From Tissierellales bacterium (GTDB lineage Bacteria; Bacillota; Clostridia; Tissierellales; Sedimentibacteraceae): a DNA stretch of 55,506 nucleotides. Below the pieces are notes generated by a model. That model was not told the origin of the DNA and did no database searches. It worked only from the letters and a program-made list of their open reading frames with translations. The stretch is taken from contig JAHDQO010000031.1 of the NCBI GenBank assembly GCA_018433765.1, positions 1 to 55,506 on the forward strand, written 5' to 3'. Of this stretch, positions 27,756 through 35,005 are shown piece after piece. Every line of letters begins with the position of its first letter. The first letter of the stretch is position 1. A program made the translations under genes and the position numbers.

Positions 27756-28652
27756 ATGAAAGAATTTAAATATTATAGTCCAAAAAGTTTGAATGAAATA
27801 TTTAAAATTTTCGAGGCTGAAAAAGGCGAAACTTGTTTAATTGCAGGCGGAACTGATGTTATGCTTGAGATTAATAGTAAAAAAGTTAACCCTGATGTTG
27901 TAATTAATTTAAAAAGCATAGACGAAATAAATTACATTAAAGAAGATAATGAATTTATTAGAATCGGAGCAGGAACAACTTTTACAAAGTTGAGCAGTGA
28001 TGCAGTTATCTTAAATAGCGCTAGAGCTTTAGCACAGGCTTGCTCTAAAGTTGGATCAACACAAATCAGAAACTTAGGTACAATAGGCGGTAACATAGTT
28101 ACAGGTTCAGCATGTGGAGATTCAGTTAGTGCGTTAGTTGCTTTAGATGCAATATTAGTTATACAAAGTCCTAAAGGTAAACGAGAAATAACTTTAACAG
28201 ATTTTTACAGTCCAGGACAAAAATCTGTATGTGATGGATGTTATCATAATACTCCAGGTATTGGAAAAGATGAAGTATTAGTTGAAGTATATTTTAAAAA
28301 AGCAGAAAAGAATGAATTTTCAGCTTTTAGAAAATTAGGTAAAAGAAAAGCACTTGCTAAATCAATACTAACAGTAGGTATGTCTATTGAGTTTGATGAT
28401 GATAAAAAAGTTAAAAATGCAAGAATATCATTAGGAGCTGTTGGAAAACATCCTTATAGAGTAACAAGTGCAGAAAATATAATAGATGGTAAAAAATTAT
28501 CAGATGAAACAATTGAAGATTGTTTAAATGAAATTTCAAATATAGTTATTGCTAATATTGGTAGCAGAGCTTCATGCCCATTTAAAAAAGAAAGTGTAAA
28601 AGGTGTTGCTAGAGAAGTTTTCGCGTCAATTATTGAGCAGTCAAGTTTATAA
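27756..28652 (+). CDS. ndhF: Nicotinate dehydrogenase FAD subunit
   Basis: A 298-residue FAD-binding subunit of the xanthine dehydrogenase family, with the flavin motifs LIAGGTDVML (about residue 29) and TQIRNLGTIGGNIVTGS, and a C-terminal CO-dehydrogenase flavoprotein domain (FRKLGKRKALAKSI). It passes electrons from the molybdenum and Fe-S subunits to NADP+. A CDGC pair lies in a short insert (KSVCDGCYHNTPG); it is too short to be the extra [4Fe-4S] insert of 4-hydroxybenzoyl-CoA reductases. GGAG lies 7 bp before ATG. Confidence 0.92.
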   Translation: MKEFKYYSPKSLNEIFKIFEAEKGETCLIAGGTDVMLEINSKKVNPDVVINLKSIDEINYIKEDNEFIRIGAGTTFTKLSSDAVILNSARALAQACSKVGSTQIRNLGTIGGNIVTGSACGDSVSALVALDAILVIQSPKGKREITLTDFYSPGQKSVCDGCYHNTPGIGKDEVLVEVYFKKAEKNEFSAFRKLGKRKALAKSILTVGMSIEFDDDKKVKNARISLGAVGKHPYRVTSAENIIDGKKLSDETIEDCLNEISNIVIANIGSRASCPFKKESVKGVAREVFASIIEQSSL

Positions 28653-28666
28653 GGGAGGTATAAATA

Positions 28667-29131
28667 GTGGAAAAAGTAAAAATATCATTCAAGTTAAATG
28701 GAGAAAACGTTACAGTTGAAACACCTCCAAATAAAAGGCTTCTAGACTTATTAAGAGAAGATTTTGAGTTAACAAGTGTTAAAGAAGGTTGTGGAGAAGG
28801 AGAATGTGGTGCATGCACAGTTATACTTAACAATGAGGCAGTTACAAGCTGTACAGTACTAGCACCTCAAGTAGATAATTGTGAAGTAGTTACAGTTGAA
28901 GGATTAGGCAAAGATGGTGAGCTTGATAAACTTCAAGAGAAATTTATAGAAGAAGGTGCTGTTCAGTGCGGATATTGTACTCCAGGTATGTTATTATCAG
29001 CAAAAGCACTATTAGAGAAAAATCCTCACCCAAGTCGTGATGAAATAAAAACTGCAATAGAAGGAAATCTTTGCAGATGTACAGGTTACAAAAAAATCGT
29101 AGACGCTATAGAAGCATCTATAGAAGAATAA
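28667..29131 (+). CDS. ndhS: Nicotinate dehydrogenase [2Fe-2S] subunit
   Basis: A 154-residue subunit with an N-terminal plant-type [2Fe-2S] domain (C42, C47, C50, C62) and a C-terminal four-helix [2Fe-2S] domain (C101, C104, C136, C138; QCGYCTPG and LCRCTGY). This is the standard layout of molybdenum hydroxylase small subunits. The start is GTG with GGGAGG 8 bp upstream. It lies 14 bp after ndhF. Confidence 0.95.
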   Translation: MEKVKISFKLNGENVTVETPPNKRLLDLLREDFELTSVKEGCGEGECGACTVILNNEAVTSCTVLAPQVDNCEVVTVEGLGKDGELDKLQEKFIEEGAVQCGYCTPGMLLSAKALLEKNPHPSRDEIKTAIEGNLCRCTGYKKIVDAIEASIEE

Positions 29132-29144
29132 ATGGAGGTGAATC

Positions 29145-30413
29145 ATGAAAGAGTTTAATGTTATAGGAAAAAATGTAATAAAAAAGGATGCTGTAGATAA
29201 GGTTTTAGGTAAAGCAAAATTTGCTGCTGACATGAAATTACCTAATATGCTAGTAGCTGGTGTAAAAAGAAGTGAAGTGCCTAGTGGAAAAGTTATAAAT
29301 ATAAATGCAGAAAAGGCTAAAAAAGTTCCCGGAGTTGTAAGTGTATTAACATATAAAGATATACCGGGAGAAAATATTATCGGAATTATTAACAAAGACG
29401 AACCAATTTTAGTAGAAGATAAAATTAGAAGAATTGGAGATGCTATTGCTATAGTAGCAGCTGAAGATGAAAGTACATTAGAAAAGGCTCTAGAGTTAAT
29501 AGAAGTTGAAATTGAAGAAACACAAGGTGTTTTTACTATAGAAGATGCTCTTAAAGAAGATTCACCAAAGGTACATGGAGATACAAACATACTAGCTGAA
29601 AAAATACTTAAAAGAGGAGATGTTGATGCTGCATTTAAAAAATGTGATGTAATTGTAGAAAATGAATATTCTACTCCTGTAATTGCTCACATGTTTATAG
29701 AGCCAGAAGCAACATTAGCAAATTACGAAGAAGGAATAATTACATTTTATAGTTCTACACAAAATCCTCATTACGATAGAGGCGAAGTAGCTAGAATGTT
29801 GGGAATTACTTTAAACAGAGTAAGAAGTGTTCAGGCAACAACAGGTGGAGGTTTTGGAGGTAAGTTAGATATTTCAACACAATGTCATACAGCTTTACTT
29901 GCATTTTATACAAACCGTCCTATTAAAATGGTACGTTCAAGAGAAGAATCAATGAAGGTATCATCAAAAAGACATCCACATTATATGAAATTTAAAACTG
30001 GTGCTACTAAGGACGGAAAAATTTTAGCAACAGATGTAGAATTACTTCAAGATACAGGTGCTTATGGCTCATATGGATTAGCCGTAATAACTCGTTCTAT
30101 GGTTCACGCACAAGGCCCTTACGAAATACCAAATGTTAGAATTAGAGCAAAAATGGTATATACTAATAATCCAATGTCAGGTGCCATGAGAGGATTTGGA
30201 GTTCCACAAGTTGCAATTGGTCATGAAGGACAAATGGATGCATTAGCAGAAAAACTTGGTATTGATCCTGTAGAAATAAGAACTAAGAACTGTTTCCAAA
30301 CTGGTTCAGTTACAGCAACTGGCCAAAAATTGGTTGATAGTATAGGTATATACGAAACTATAAAAAAAGCAGCTGATAAAGCTGAACAGATTATGGATAA
30401 GGAAGGGAAGTAA
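29145..30413 (+). CDS. ndhL: Nicotinate dehydrogenase large molybdenum subunit
   Basis: A 422-residue protein equal to the N-terminal half of a xanthine dehydrogenase-type molybdopterin subunit: an Ald_Xan_dh_C domain, then GGGFGGKLDIS and GAMRGFGVPQ, both of which line the molybdopterin cytosine dinucleotide site. The chain ends cleanly at TAA and the rest is encoded by ndhM 2 bp later. A split large subunit is the known arrangement in Eubacterium barkeri nicotinate dehydrogenase. GGAGG precedes ATG. Confidence 0.93.
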   Translation: MKEFNVIGKNVIKKDAVDKVLGKAKFAADMKLPNMLVAGVKRSEVPSGKVININAEKAKKVPGVVSVLTYKDIPGENIIGIINKDEPILVEDKIRRIGDAIAIVAAEDESTLEKALELIEVEIEETQGVFTIEDALKEDSPKVHGDTNILAEKILKRGDVDAAFKKCDVIVENEYSTPVIAHMFIEPEATLANYEEGIITFYSSTQNPHYDRGEVARMLGITLNRVRSVQATTGGGFGGKLDISTQCHTALLAFYTNRPIKMVRSREESMKVSSKRHPHYMKFKTGATKDGKILATDVELLQDTGAYGSYGLAVITRSMVHAQGPYEIPNVRIRAKMVYTNNPMSGAMRGFGVPQVAIGHEGQMDALAEKLGIDPVEIRTKNCFQTGSVTATGQKLVDSIGIYETIKKAADKAEQIMDKEGK

Positions 30414-30415
30414 TT

Positions 30416-31405
30416 ATGTTAGTAAGAGGAAAAGGTATAGGTTGCATGTGGTATGGCATTGGTAATACAGGATTGCCAAATCCAGCAGCAGCTTTTGTAA
30501 AAGTTCATATTGATGGTTCAGTTACTGTTTTAGCAGGTTGTGCTGATATCGGTCAAGGATCTGACACAGTTTTGTCTCAAATCGTAGCAGAAACTTTAGG
30601 AGTAACATTTGATAAAGTTTATATAAAATCTGGAGACACAGAAGCAACACCAGAAGGTGGAGCAACTTCAGCAAGTAGACAGACATATATCTCAGGAAAT
30701 GCATGTCATTTTGCAGCTCTTGAAGCTAAAGAAAATATTGTAAAAGTAGCATCAGAAATATTAAAATGTGATGAAGAAGAAGTAGTTTTAATAAATAATA
30801 CAGCTTATAAAAACGGTTGTGAAGATAAAACTATAACTTATAAAGAAATTATGTTAGGATTAAAATCGAGAGGATTATTAGCAATAGGCAAAGGACAGTT
30901 CAATCCAAGTGCTTCAGCACTTGTTGAAAATATGCAAGGTATTCCTTATGCAACATATGCATTTGCAACACATATTGCAGAAGTTGAAGTAAATACAGAA
31001 ACAGGGGAGGTGACTGTACTTAAAATTGTTGCAGCTCATGATGTTGGAAAAGCTATAAATAAAAAGAATGTAGAAGGACAAATCGAAGGCGGATGTCTAA
31101 TGGGTATGGGATTTGCACTTTCTGAAAAATTAATAATTAATAATGGACATATGAAAAACCCAGATTTTAACAGCTATATTATTCAAACAGCTCAAGATAT
31201 GCCTGAAATTTATCCAATAATTGTAGAAGAAGAATCAGGAGAAGGACCTTTTGGAGCAAAAGGTGTTGGAGAGCCAGCTTTAATTCCAGCTGCACCTGCG
31301 ATAATCAATGCAATATATGATGCAATAGGTATAAGATTTACACATTTACCATTAACAGCAGATGTTGTACTAGATGCAATAAAAAAGAAAGAAGAAACAA
31401 AGTAA
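30416..31405 (+). CDS. ndhM: Nicotinate dehydrogenase medium molybdenum subunit
   Basis: A 329-residue protein equal to the C-terminal half of the molybdopterin subunit. GCADIGQGSDTVLSQI and TSASRQTYISGNA bind the cofactor, and GAKGVGEPALIP carries the expected active-site Glu of molybdenum hydroxylases. With NdhL it makes the site where nicotinate is hydroxylated at C6. The ATG follows the ndhL stop by 2 bp with GGAAGGGAAG inside ndhL as ribosome site. The Eubacterium enzyme carries a labile selenium ligand on molybdenum and no selenocysteine; no in-frame TGA is seen here either. Confidence 0.93.
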   Translation: MLVRGKGIGCMWYGIGNTGLPNPAAAFVKVHIDGSVTVLAGCADIGQGSDTVLSQIVAETLGVTFDKVYIKSGDTEATPEGGATSASRQTYISGNACHFAALEAKENIVKVASEILKCDEEEVVLINNTAYKNGCEDKTITYKEIMLGLKSRGLLAIGKGQFNPSASALVENMQGIPYATYAFATHIAEVEVNTETGEVTVLKIVAAHDVGKAINKKNVEGQIEGGCLMGMGFALSEKLIINNGHMKNPDFNSYIIQTAQDMPEIYPIIVEEESGEGPFGAKGVGEPALIPAAPAIINAIYDAIGIRFTHLPLTADVVLDAIKKKEETK

Positions 31406-31433
31406 TTATTTATTAATTTTAGGAGGATTATTA

Positions 31434-32483
31434 ATGAGTAATCAAAATGATAACAATAAGAAGGAAAGCTTCTTAAAGAGAAAGAACATTGAAATATCAG
31501 TTCAAAGATATCTAATAGATGCTTTAAGCTTTATGGCATTAGGATTATTTGGTACATTAATCATTGGAAGTATATTTAATGTTATTGGTGGAAAATTAGG
31601 AATTCCATTTTTAACAGAAACAGTTTGGCCTTTAGCAAAAGCAATGACAGGACCTGGTATCGGTGTAGCGGTAGCTTATGGACTTCAAGCACCACCTTTA
31701 GTATTATTTTCTTCAGTAATAACAGGTGCTGCAGGTGCAACCTTAGGAGGACCAGTTGGAGCATTAATTGCTAGTTTAGTTGGAGCTGAGTTTGGTAAAT
31801 TAGTTTCAAAAGAAACAAAAGTAGATATAATCGTAACACCTGCAGTAACAATTATAATTGGTGTTTTAGTTGGAAACTTTGTTGGACCTGGAATCAATGC
31901 ATTCATGACAGGATTTGGTAACTTAATAAACGCTGCTACAGAATTACAACCTATTCCAATGGGAATTTTAGTTTCTGTTTTAATGGGTATAGCACTTACA
32001 TTACCAATAAGTAGTGCTGCAATATGTATTATGCTTGGTTTAAGTGGATTGGCAGCAGGTGCAGCAGCAGCTGGATGTTCAGCGCAAATGGTTGTATTTG
32101 CAGTAATAAGTTATGAAGTAAATGGATTTGGTGGAATATTATCTCAAGGATTAGGAACTTCAATGCTTCAAGTACCTAACATAGTTAAGAACTGGAAAAT
32201 ATGGATTCCACCTATATTAACATCAGCTATAACAGGACCATTAGCAACAGCATTATTTAAAATGGAAAATACAGCTATAGGATCTGGTATGGGTACATCA
32301 GGATTAGTTGGACAATTTGGAGCTATAGAAGCTATGGAAGCTGCTGGAAAAGGCGGAGCAGGAATGTATATATCAATATTAGTAGTACATTTTGTTTTAC
32401 CTATAGTTCTTGGATTAGTAATATATAATGTAATGAAGAAAATGAATTTAGTAAAACCTGAAGATTTAAAACTAGACATTTAA
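31434..32483 (+). CDS. PTS_EIIC_2 family membrane protein; possible nicotinate-related transporter
   Basis: A 349-residue protein with about 9-10 membrane helices rich in Gly, Ala and Ile. It matches the PTS_EIIC_2-like membrane family (GTLIIGSIFNVIGGKLG, LTLPISSAAICIMLGLSGLAAGAAAAGC). No IIA, IIB, HPr or PTS phosphorylation-site domain is encoded nearby, so sugar phosphotransfer is unlikely. As last gene of the ndh operon (AGGAGG, 28 bp after ndhM) it is a candidate carrier for nicotinate or a product such as propionate. Its direction and substrate are not shown by sequence. Confidence 0.8.
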   Translation: MSNQNDNNKKESFLKRKNIEISVQRYLIDALSFMALGLFGTLIIGSIFNVIGGKLGIPFLTETVWPLAKAMTGPGIGVAVAYGLQAPPLVLFSSVITGAAGATLGGPVGALIASLVGAEFGKLVSKETKVDIIVTPAVTIIIGVLVGNFVGPGINAFMTGFGNLINAATELQPIPMGILVSVLMGIALTLPISSAAICIMLGLSGLAAGAAAAGCSAQMVVFAVISYEVNGFGGILSQGLGTSMLQVPNIVKNWKIWIPPILTSAITGPLATALFKMENTAIGSGMGTSGLVGQFGAIEAMEAAGKGGAGMYISILVVHFVLPIVLGLVIYNVMKKMNLVKPEDLKLDI

Positions 32484-32501
32484 TGAATTTGTTATTATAA
32501 T
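32473..32501 (+). promoter_or_regulatory. SigA promoter of the structured RNA/xdhC unit
   Basis: TAGACA (32473-32478), a 17-bp spacer and TATAAT (32496-32501); a second overlapping TATAAT lies at 32501-32506. It overlaps the end of the membrane protein gene. It gives the RNA that follows its own start near 32508-32513. Confidence 0.7.
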
Positions 32502-32507
32502 ATAATA

Positions 32508-32729
32508 AATGAATAACGCGGGGTTCTGCCCTTCCTCTTCAGGGAGAAAATTTCAGGGCTGTGAATAGGGGTAATCCATAATCCTATGAGCTGAGAAATG
32601 GACAATGAACAAAGAGGTACTGCTGCGTTTGCTTTGCATAAATGGCAGGTGAGGAAGTTTAGAAATAAGCCTAGTAAGCTTTTATTATGATGTAAAAAAA
32701 CCTTCCTTCATAGGAAGGTTTTGCTTTTT
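32508..32729 (+). ncRNA. Structured RNA/candidate riboswitch upstream of xdhC, class not recognised
   Basis: A GC-richer stretch in AT-rich DNA. TTCT (32524-32527) and CTTCCTC (32531-32537) can pair with GAGGAAG (32651-32657) and AGAA (32661-32664). Inside this closing stem two hairpins can form: TTTCAG and ATAGG with CCTAT and CTGAGAAA (about 32551-32598), and CTGC with GGCAG (about 32620-32648). The 3' strand GAGGAAG could instead pair with CTTCCTT (32702-32708) of the terminator arm, which would make an ON/OFF switch for xdhC. A stand-alone small RNA is the alternative. I could not match it to Moco, purine, T-box or other classes by eye. Confidence 0.6.
32697..32729 (+). terminator. Terminator between the structured RNA and xdhC
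   Basis: AAAACCTTCCT pairs with AGGAAGGTTTT (11 bp) around TCAT, followed by GCTTTTT. It stands only 14 bp before the xdhC start and after the RNA, so it is positioned to control xdhC by attenuation. Confidence 0.88.
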
Positions 32730-32742
32730 AAAAGGAGGATTT

Positions 32743-33537
32743 ATGAATATATTTAAAAAAGCATATGAATTAGAGCAGGAAAATAAAACATTTGCTTTGG
32801 CTACACTTATTGAAACAGATGGCTCGACTCCTAGAAATGACACAGCTAAAATGATTGTACTGTCTAGTGGTGAAACATTTGGCACAATAGGTGGTGGAGG
32901 ATTAGAGCAGGCAGTAATTAAAGAGGCGTTAATATCTATAAAAAACAATAAAACAAAAGTTTTAAGGTATAATTTAGATGGTTCAGATAGAGATAAATTA
33001 AATATGGTTTGCGGAGGAAAAGCGAAGGTATTTATTGATGTAATTAATGCAGAGCCAATAATTGTATTGTTGGGTGGAGGGCATGTTAATTATGCTATAT
33101 CTAAATATATAGATATATTGAATTACAAATATATAGTAATAGATAATCTTGAAGCAATGGCAAATAGAGATAGATTTACAAATGCATTTAAAATAATAAA
33201 TAAAGAATTTACTGAAGGATTAAAAGAGTTAAATATAAATGATAAGTATAACTTTGTAATAGCTACAAGAGGTCATGAATTTGATGGTGTTTGCTTAGAA
33301 AGTATTATACAAACTAATGCATCATATATTGGCATGATTGGTAGTAAACTTAAAATAAAAACTATATATGATAAGCTAATTGAAAAAGGATATGAAAAAG
33401 AGCTTTCTAAAATTTATGCTCCTATTGGGTTGGACATTGGTACAGAAACTCCTGAGGAGATAGCTTTAAGTATTATATCAGAAATATTAAAAGTTAGAAG
33501 TAATAAAACAGGTAAGAGTCTTAAAGATATTATATAA
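32743..33537 (+). CDS. xdhC: XdhC family molybdenum hydroxylase maturation protein
   Basis: A 264-residue two-domain protein. The XdhC N-terminal domain has ATLIETDGSTPRND and GTIGGGGLEQAVI; the C-terminal Rossmann domain has VLLGGGHVNYAI, ATRGHEFDGVCLE and IGMIGSKLKIKTI. XdhC proteins bind molybdenum cofactor and deliver it, after sulfuration (or selenium insertion in some anaerobes), to hydroxylases. Nicotinate dehydrogenase, encoded just upstream, is the obvious client. AGGAGG lies 7 bp before ATG. Expression probably depends on the leader RNA. Confidence 0.92.
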   Translation: MNIFKKAYELEQENKTFALATLIETDGSTPRNDTAKMIVLSSGETFGTIGGGGLEQAVIKEALISIKNNKTKVLRYNLDGSDRDKLNMVCGGKAKVFIDVINAEPIIVLLGGGHVNYAISKYIDILNYKYIVIDNLEAMANRDRFTNAFKIINKEFTEGLKELNINDKYNFVIATRGHEFDGVCLESIIQTNASYIGMIGSKLKIKTIYDKLIEKGYEKELSKIYAPIGLDIGTETPEEIALSIISEILKVRSNKTGKSLKDII

Positions 33538-33540
33538 ATA

Positions 33541-33580
33541 GAAAATGAAATACAACAATTGAAAATTGTATCATTTTCTC
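33541..33580 (+). terminator. Terminator-like hairpin after xdhC
   Basis: GAAAATGA-AA-TACAA pairs with TTGTA-TCATTTTC. The T tail is short. The inner part resembles half an activator site, but the arms belong to the hairpin. Confidence 0.65.
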
Positions 33581-33664
33581 AAGAAATATAATATAGTAAG
33601 AAATAAATTAATGAAAACTTGACTAATGATATAATAAAAAATAAATATTAAAAGGATTTTCTGA

Positions 33665-34453
33665 ATGAATAGAATAAAAAAAGTCTGGACTAACGACCAG
33701 ATAGAAAATTATTATTTAGGAATTAAATATAGTGACTATCCTAATATTTTTTGGGAAAAGATACAAATTCAATTAACAGATTGCAAAACCTTAGTAGATA
33801 TTGGCTGTGGGCCGGGTGCATTTGCTATTAAGGCTGCAGAATATGGGCTAGGTGTACAAGCAGTAGATATTAACAAAAAACACTTAATAGCTTTAGAATG
33901 CTATATTAATAAATTTAAACTTAAAAATATTAAACTTATTAATGGTGAATGGCCAAATGTTGATGTAAGAAAAAGTGATGCTTCAATTTGTGCTTACAGC
34001 TTAGGTGGAGAAATTGGAACAACAAGCGGCATTAAAAAAGTTCTAGAAATTACAAATAAGATTGCTTTTTTTATAATTCCATACTATAGGCAGCAAACAG
34101 ATTTTTCAAGTAAAGAACTTTATAATAAAGTTGGAATTGCACCTCCTCAATTTGGAAGAAGTTTTAAAGAAACGTTAGAAATATTTGGACAACAATTGAA
34201 TGAAGAGGTAACTTTTGATATAATTGAAAATGATTTTGGTATGCCTATAGAAAACATGGATAGTATACCTTATTATTCTGAGTATCTTTCTGACAAGTTA
34301 GGGATTCCCGATATAGAGGCAGTAGAAAAACATCTAAAGCAAATTTTAGTGACCAAAAATGAAACTCTTTGGATACCTAATTACAGGAAGAGTGTAATGC
34401 TTATATGGAAAAGAAAGCAGTATTCTAATTTAAAAGCTAATATTAAATATTAA
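33665..34453 (+). CDS. Class I SAM-dependent methyltransferase-like protein
   Basis: A 262-residue protein with the SAM motif LVDIGCGPGAFAIKAAE (about residues 42-58), the acidic loop VQAVDINKKHLIAL and a long C-terminal part I do not recognise (IPYYRQQTDFSSKEL and following). The substrate is unknown. It directly precedes the transhydrogenase genes (12 bp gap) and follows xdhC, so a role in cofactor or complex maturation is possible but unproven. The ribosome site is AAAGGA. Confidence 0.75.
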   Translation: MNRIKKVWTNDQIENYYLGIKYSDYPNIFWEKIQIQLTDCKTLVDIGCGPGAFAIKAAEYGLGVQAVDINKKHLIALECYINKFKLKNIKLINGEWPNVDVRKSDASICAYSLGGEIGTTSGIKKVLEITNKIAFFIIPYYRQQTDFSSKELYNKVGIAPPQFGRSFKETLEIFGQQLNEEVTFDIIENDFGMPIENMDSIPYYSEYLSDKLGIPDIEAVEKHLKQILVTKNETLWIPNYRKSVMLIWKRKQYSNLKANIKY

Positions 34454-34465
34454 GGAGAAGAAGAG

Positions 34466-35005
34466 ATGTGCGAAAACTGTAACATAGTAGAACTAGAAAA
34501 AAAGTTCGAAGATAAAAAAGTGGATTTGAAACTTATAGATCCTATCTTAGAAAAATACGGTGATGTAAAAGGAAGTTTAATAAACATATTGCAGAACATC
34601 CAAGATGTATATGGTTATTTACCATTGAGTGCAATGAAGTATGTAGCTGAAAAAACAAATAATGAAAAAGCAACAATATACGGAGTAGCTACTTTTTATA
34701 CTCAATTTAGACTTAATCCTATAGGAAAATACCTAATTTTACAATGTCAAGGTACAGCATGTCATGTCAATGGTTCAAAAGAAATCTCAAAAGCTATGTG
34801 TGAATATTTGAAAATACAACCGGGTGAAACTACAGAAGATGAATTATTCACATTAGAAGACGTTGCATGTTTAGGATGTTGTAGTTTAGCTCCAGTAATT
34901 ATGATTAATGGAGAAGCATATGGTAATTTAACACCGGGTAAAGCAGTTCAAATATTAAAAGATATCAGAAAAAAAGAAAAGGAGGGAGCTATTAATGAAA
35001 ATTAA
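34466..35005 (+). CDS. stnC: NuoE-like [2Fe-2S] subunit of a transhydrogenase complex
   Basis: A 179-residue thioredoxin-like [2Fe-2S] subunit with cluster ligands C94 and C99 (CQGTACHVNG) and C135 and C139 (ACLGCCSLAP). The same module occurs in complex I, NAD-dependent formate dehydrogenase, [FeFe] hydrogenase and the Sporomusa-type Nfn (Stn) complex. The partner 1087-residue subunit has a GltD-like NADP(H) domain and no hydrogenase H-cluster domain, so Stn fits best. Its 3' end overlaps the next gene by 11 bp. Gene letters follow my recollection of the Stn nomenclature. Confidence 0.82.
   Translation: MCENCNIVELEKKFEDKKVDLKLIDPILEKYGDVKGSLINILQNIQDVYGYLPLSAMKYVAEKTNNEKATIYGVATFYTQFRLNPIGKYLILQCQGTACHVNGSKEISKAMCEYLKIQPGETTEDELFTLEDVACLGCCSLAPVIMINGEAYGNLTPGKAVQILKDIRKKEKEGAINEN

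Noticed and set aside
32508-32690. Assignment of the xdhC leader to the Moco riboswitch, 6S RNA or a T-box
   Set aside because: No consensus of these classes could be matched by eye (no GGTGGTACCGCG, no recognisable Moco core); 6S cannot be excluded without a covariance search, so the class is left open.
33541-33580. Apparent fourth activator palindrome (gaaataca...ttgaaaattg)
   Set aside because: It lacks both ATTTCA and TGAAAT arms and is explained by a terminator hairpin after xdhC; no sigma-54 promoter follows.
33619-33635. TTGACT and TATAAT before the methyltransferase gene at 33665 as a SigA promoter
   Set aside because: The two boxes are only 5 bp apart; the TATAAT may be used but has no good -35 at 16-18 bp.
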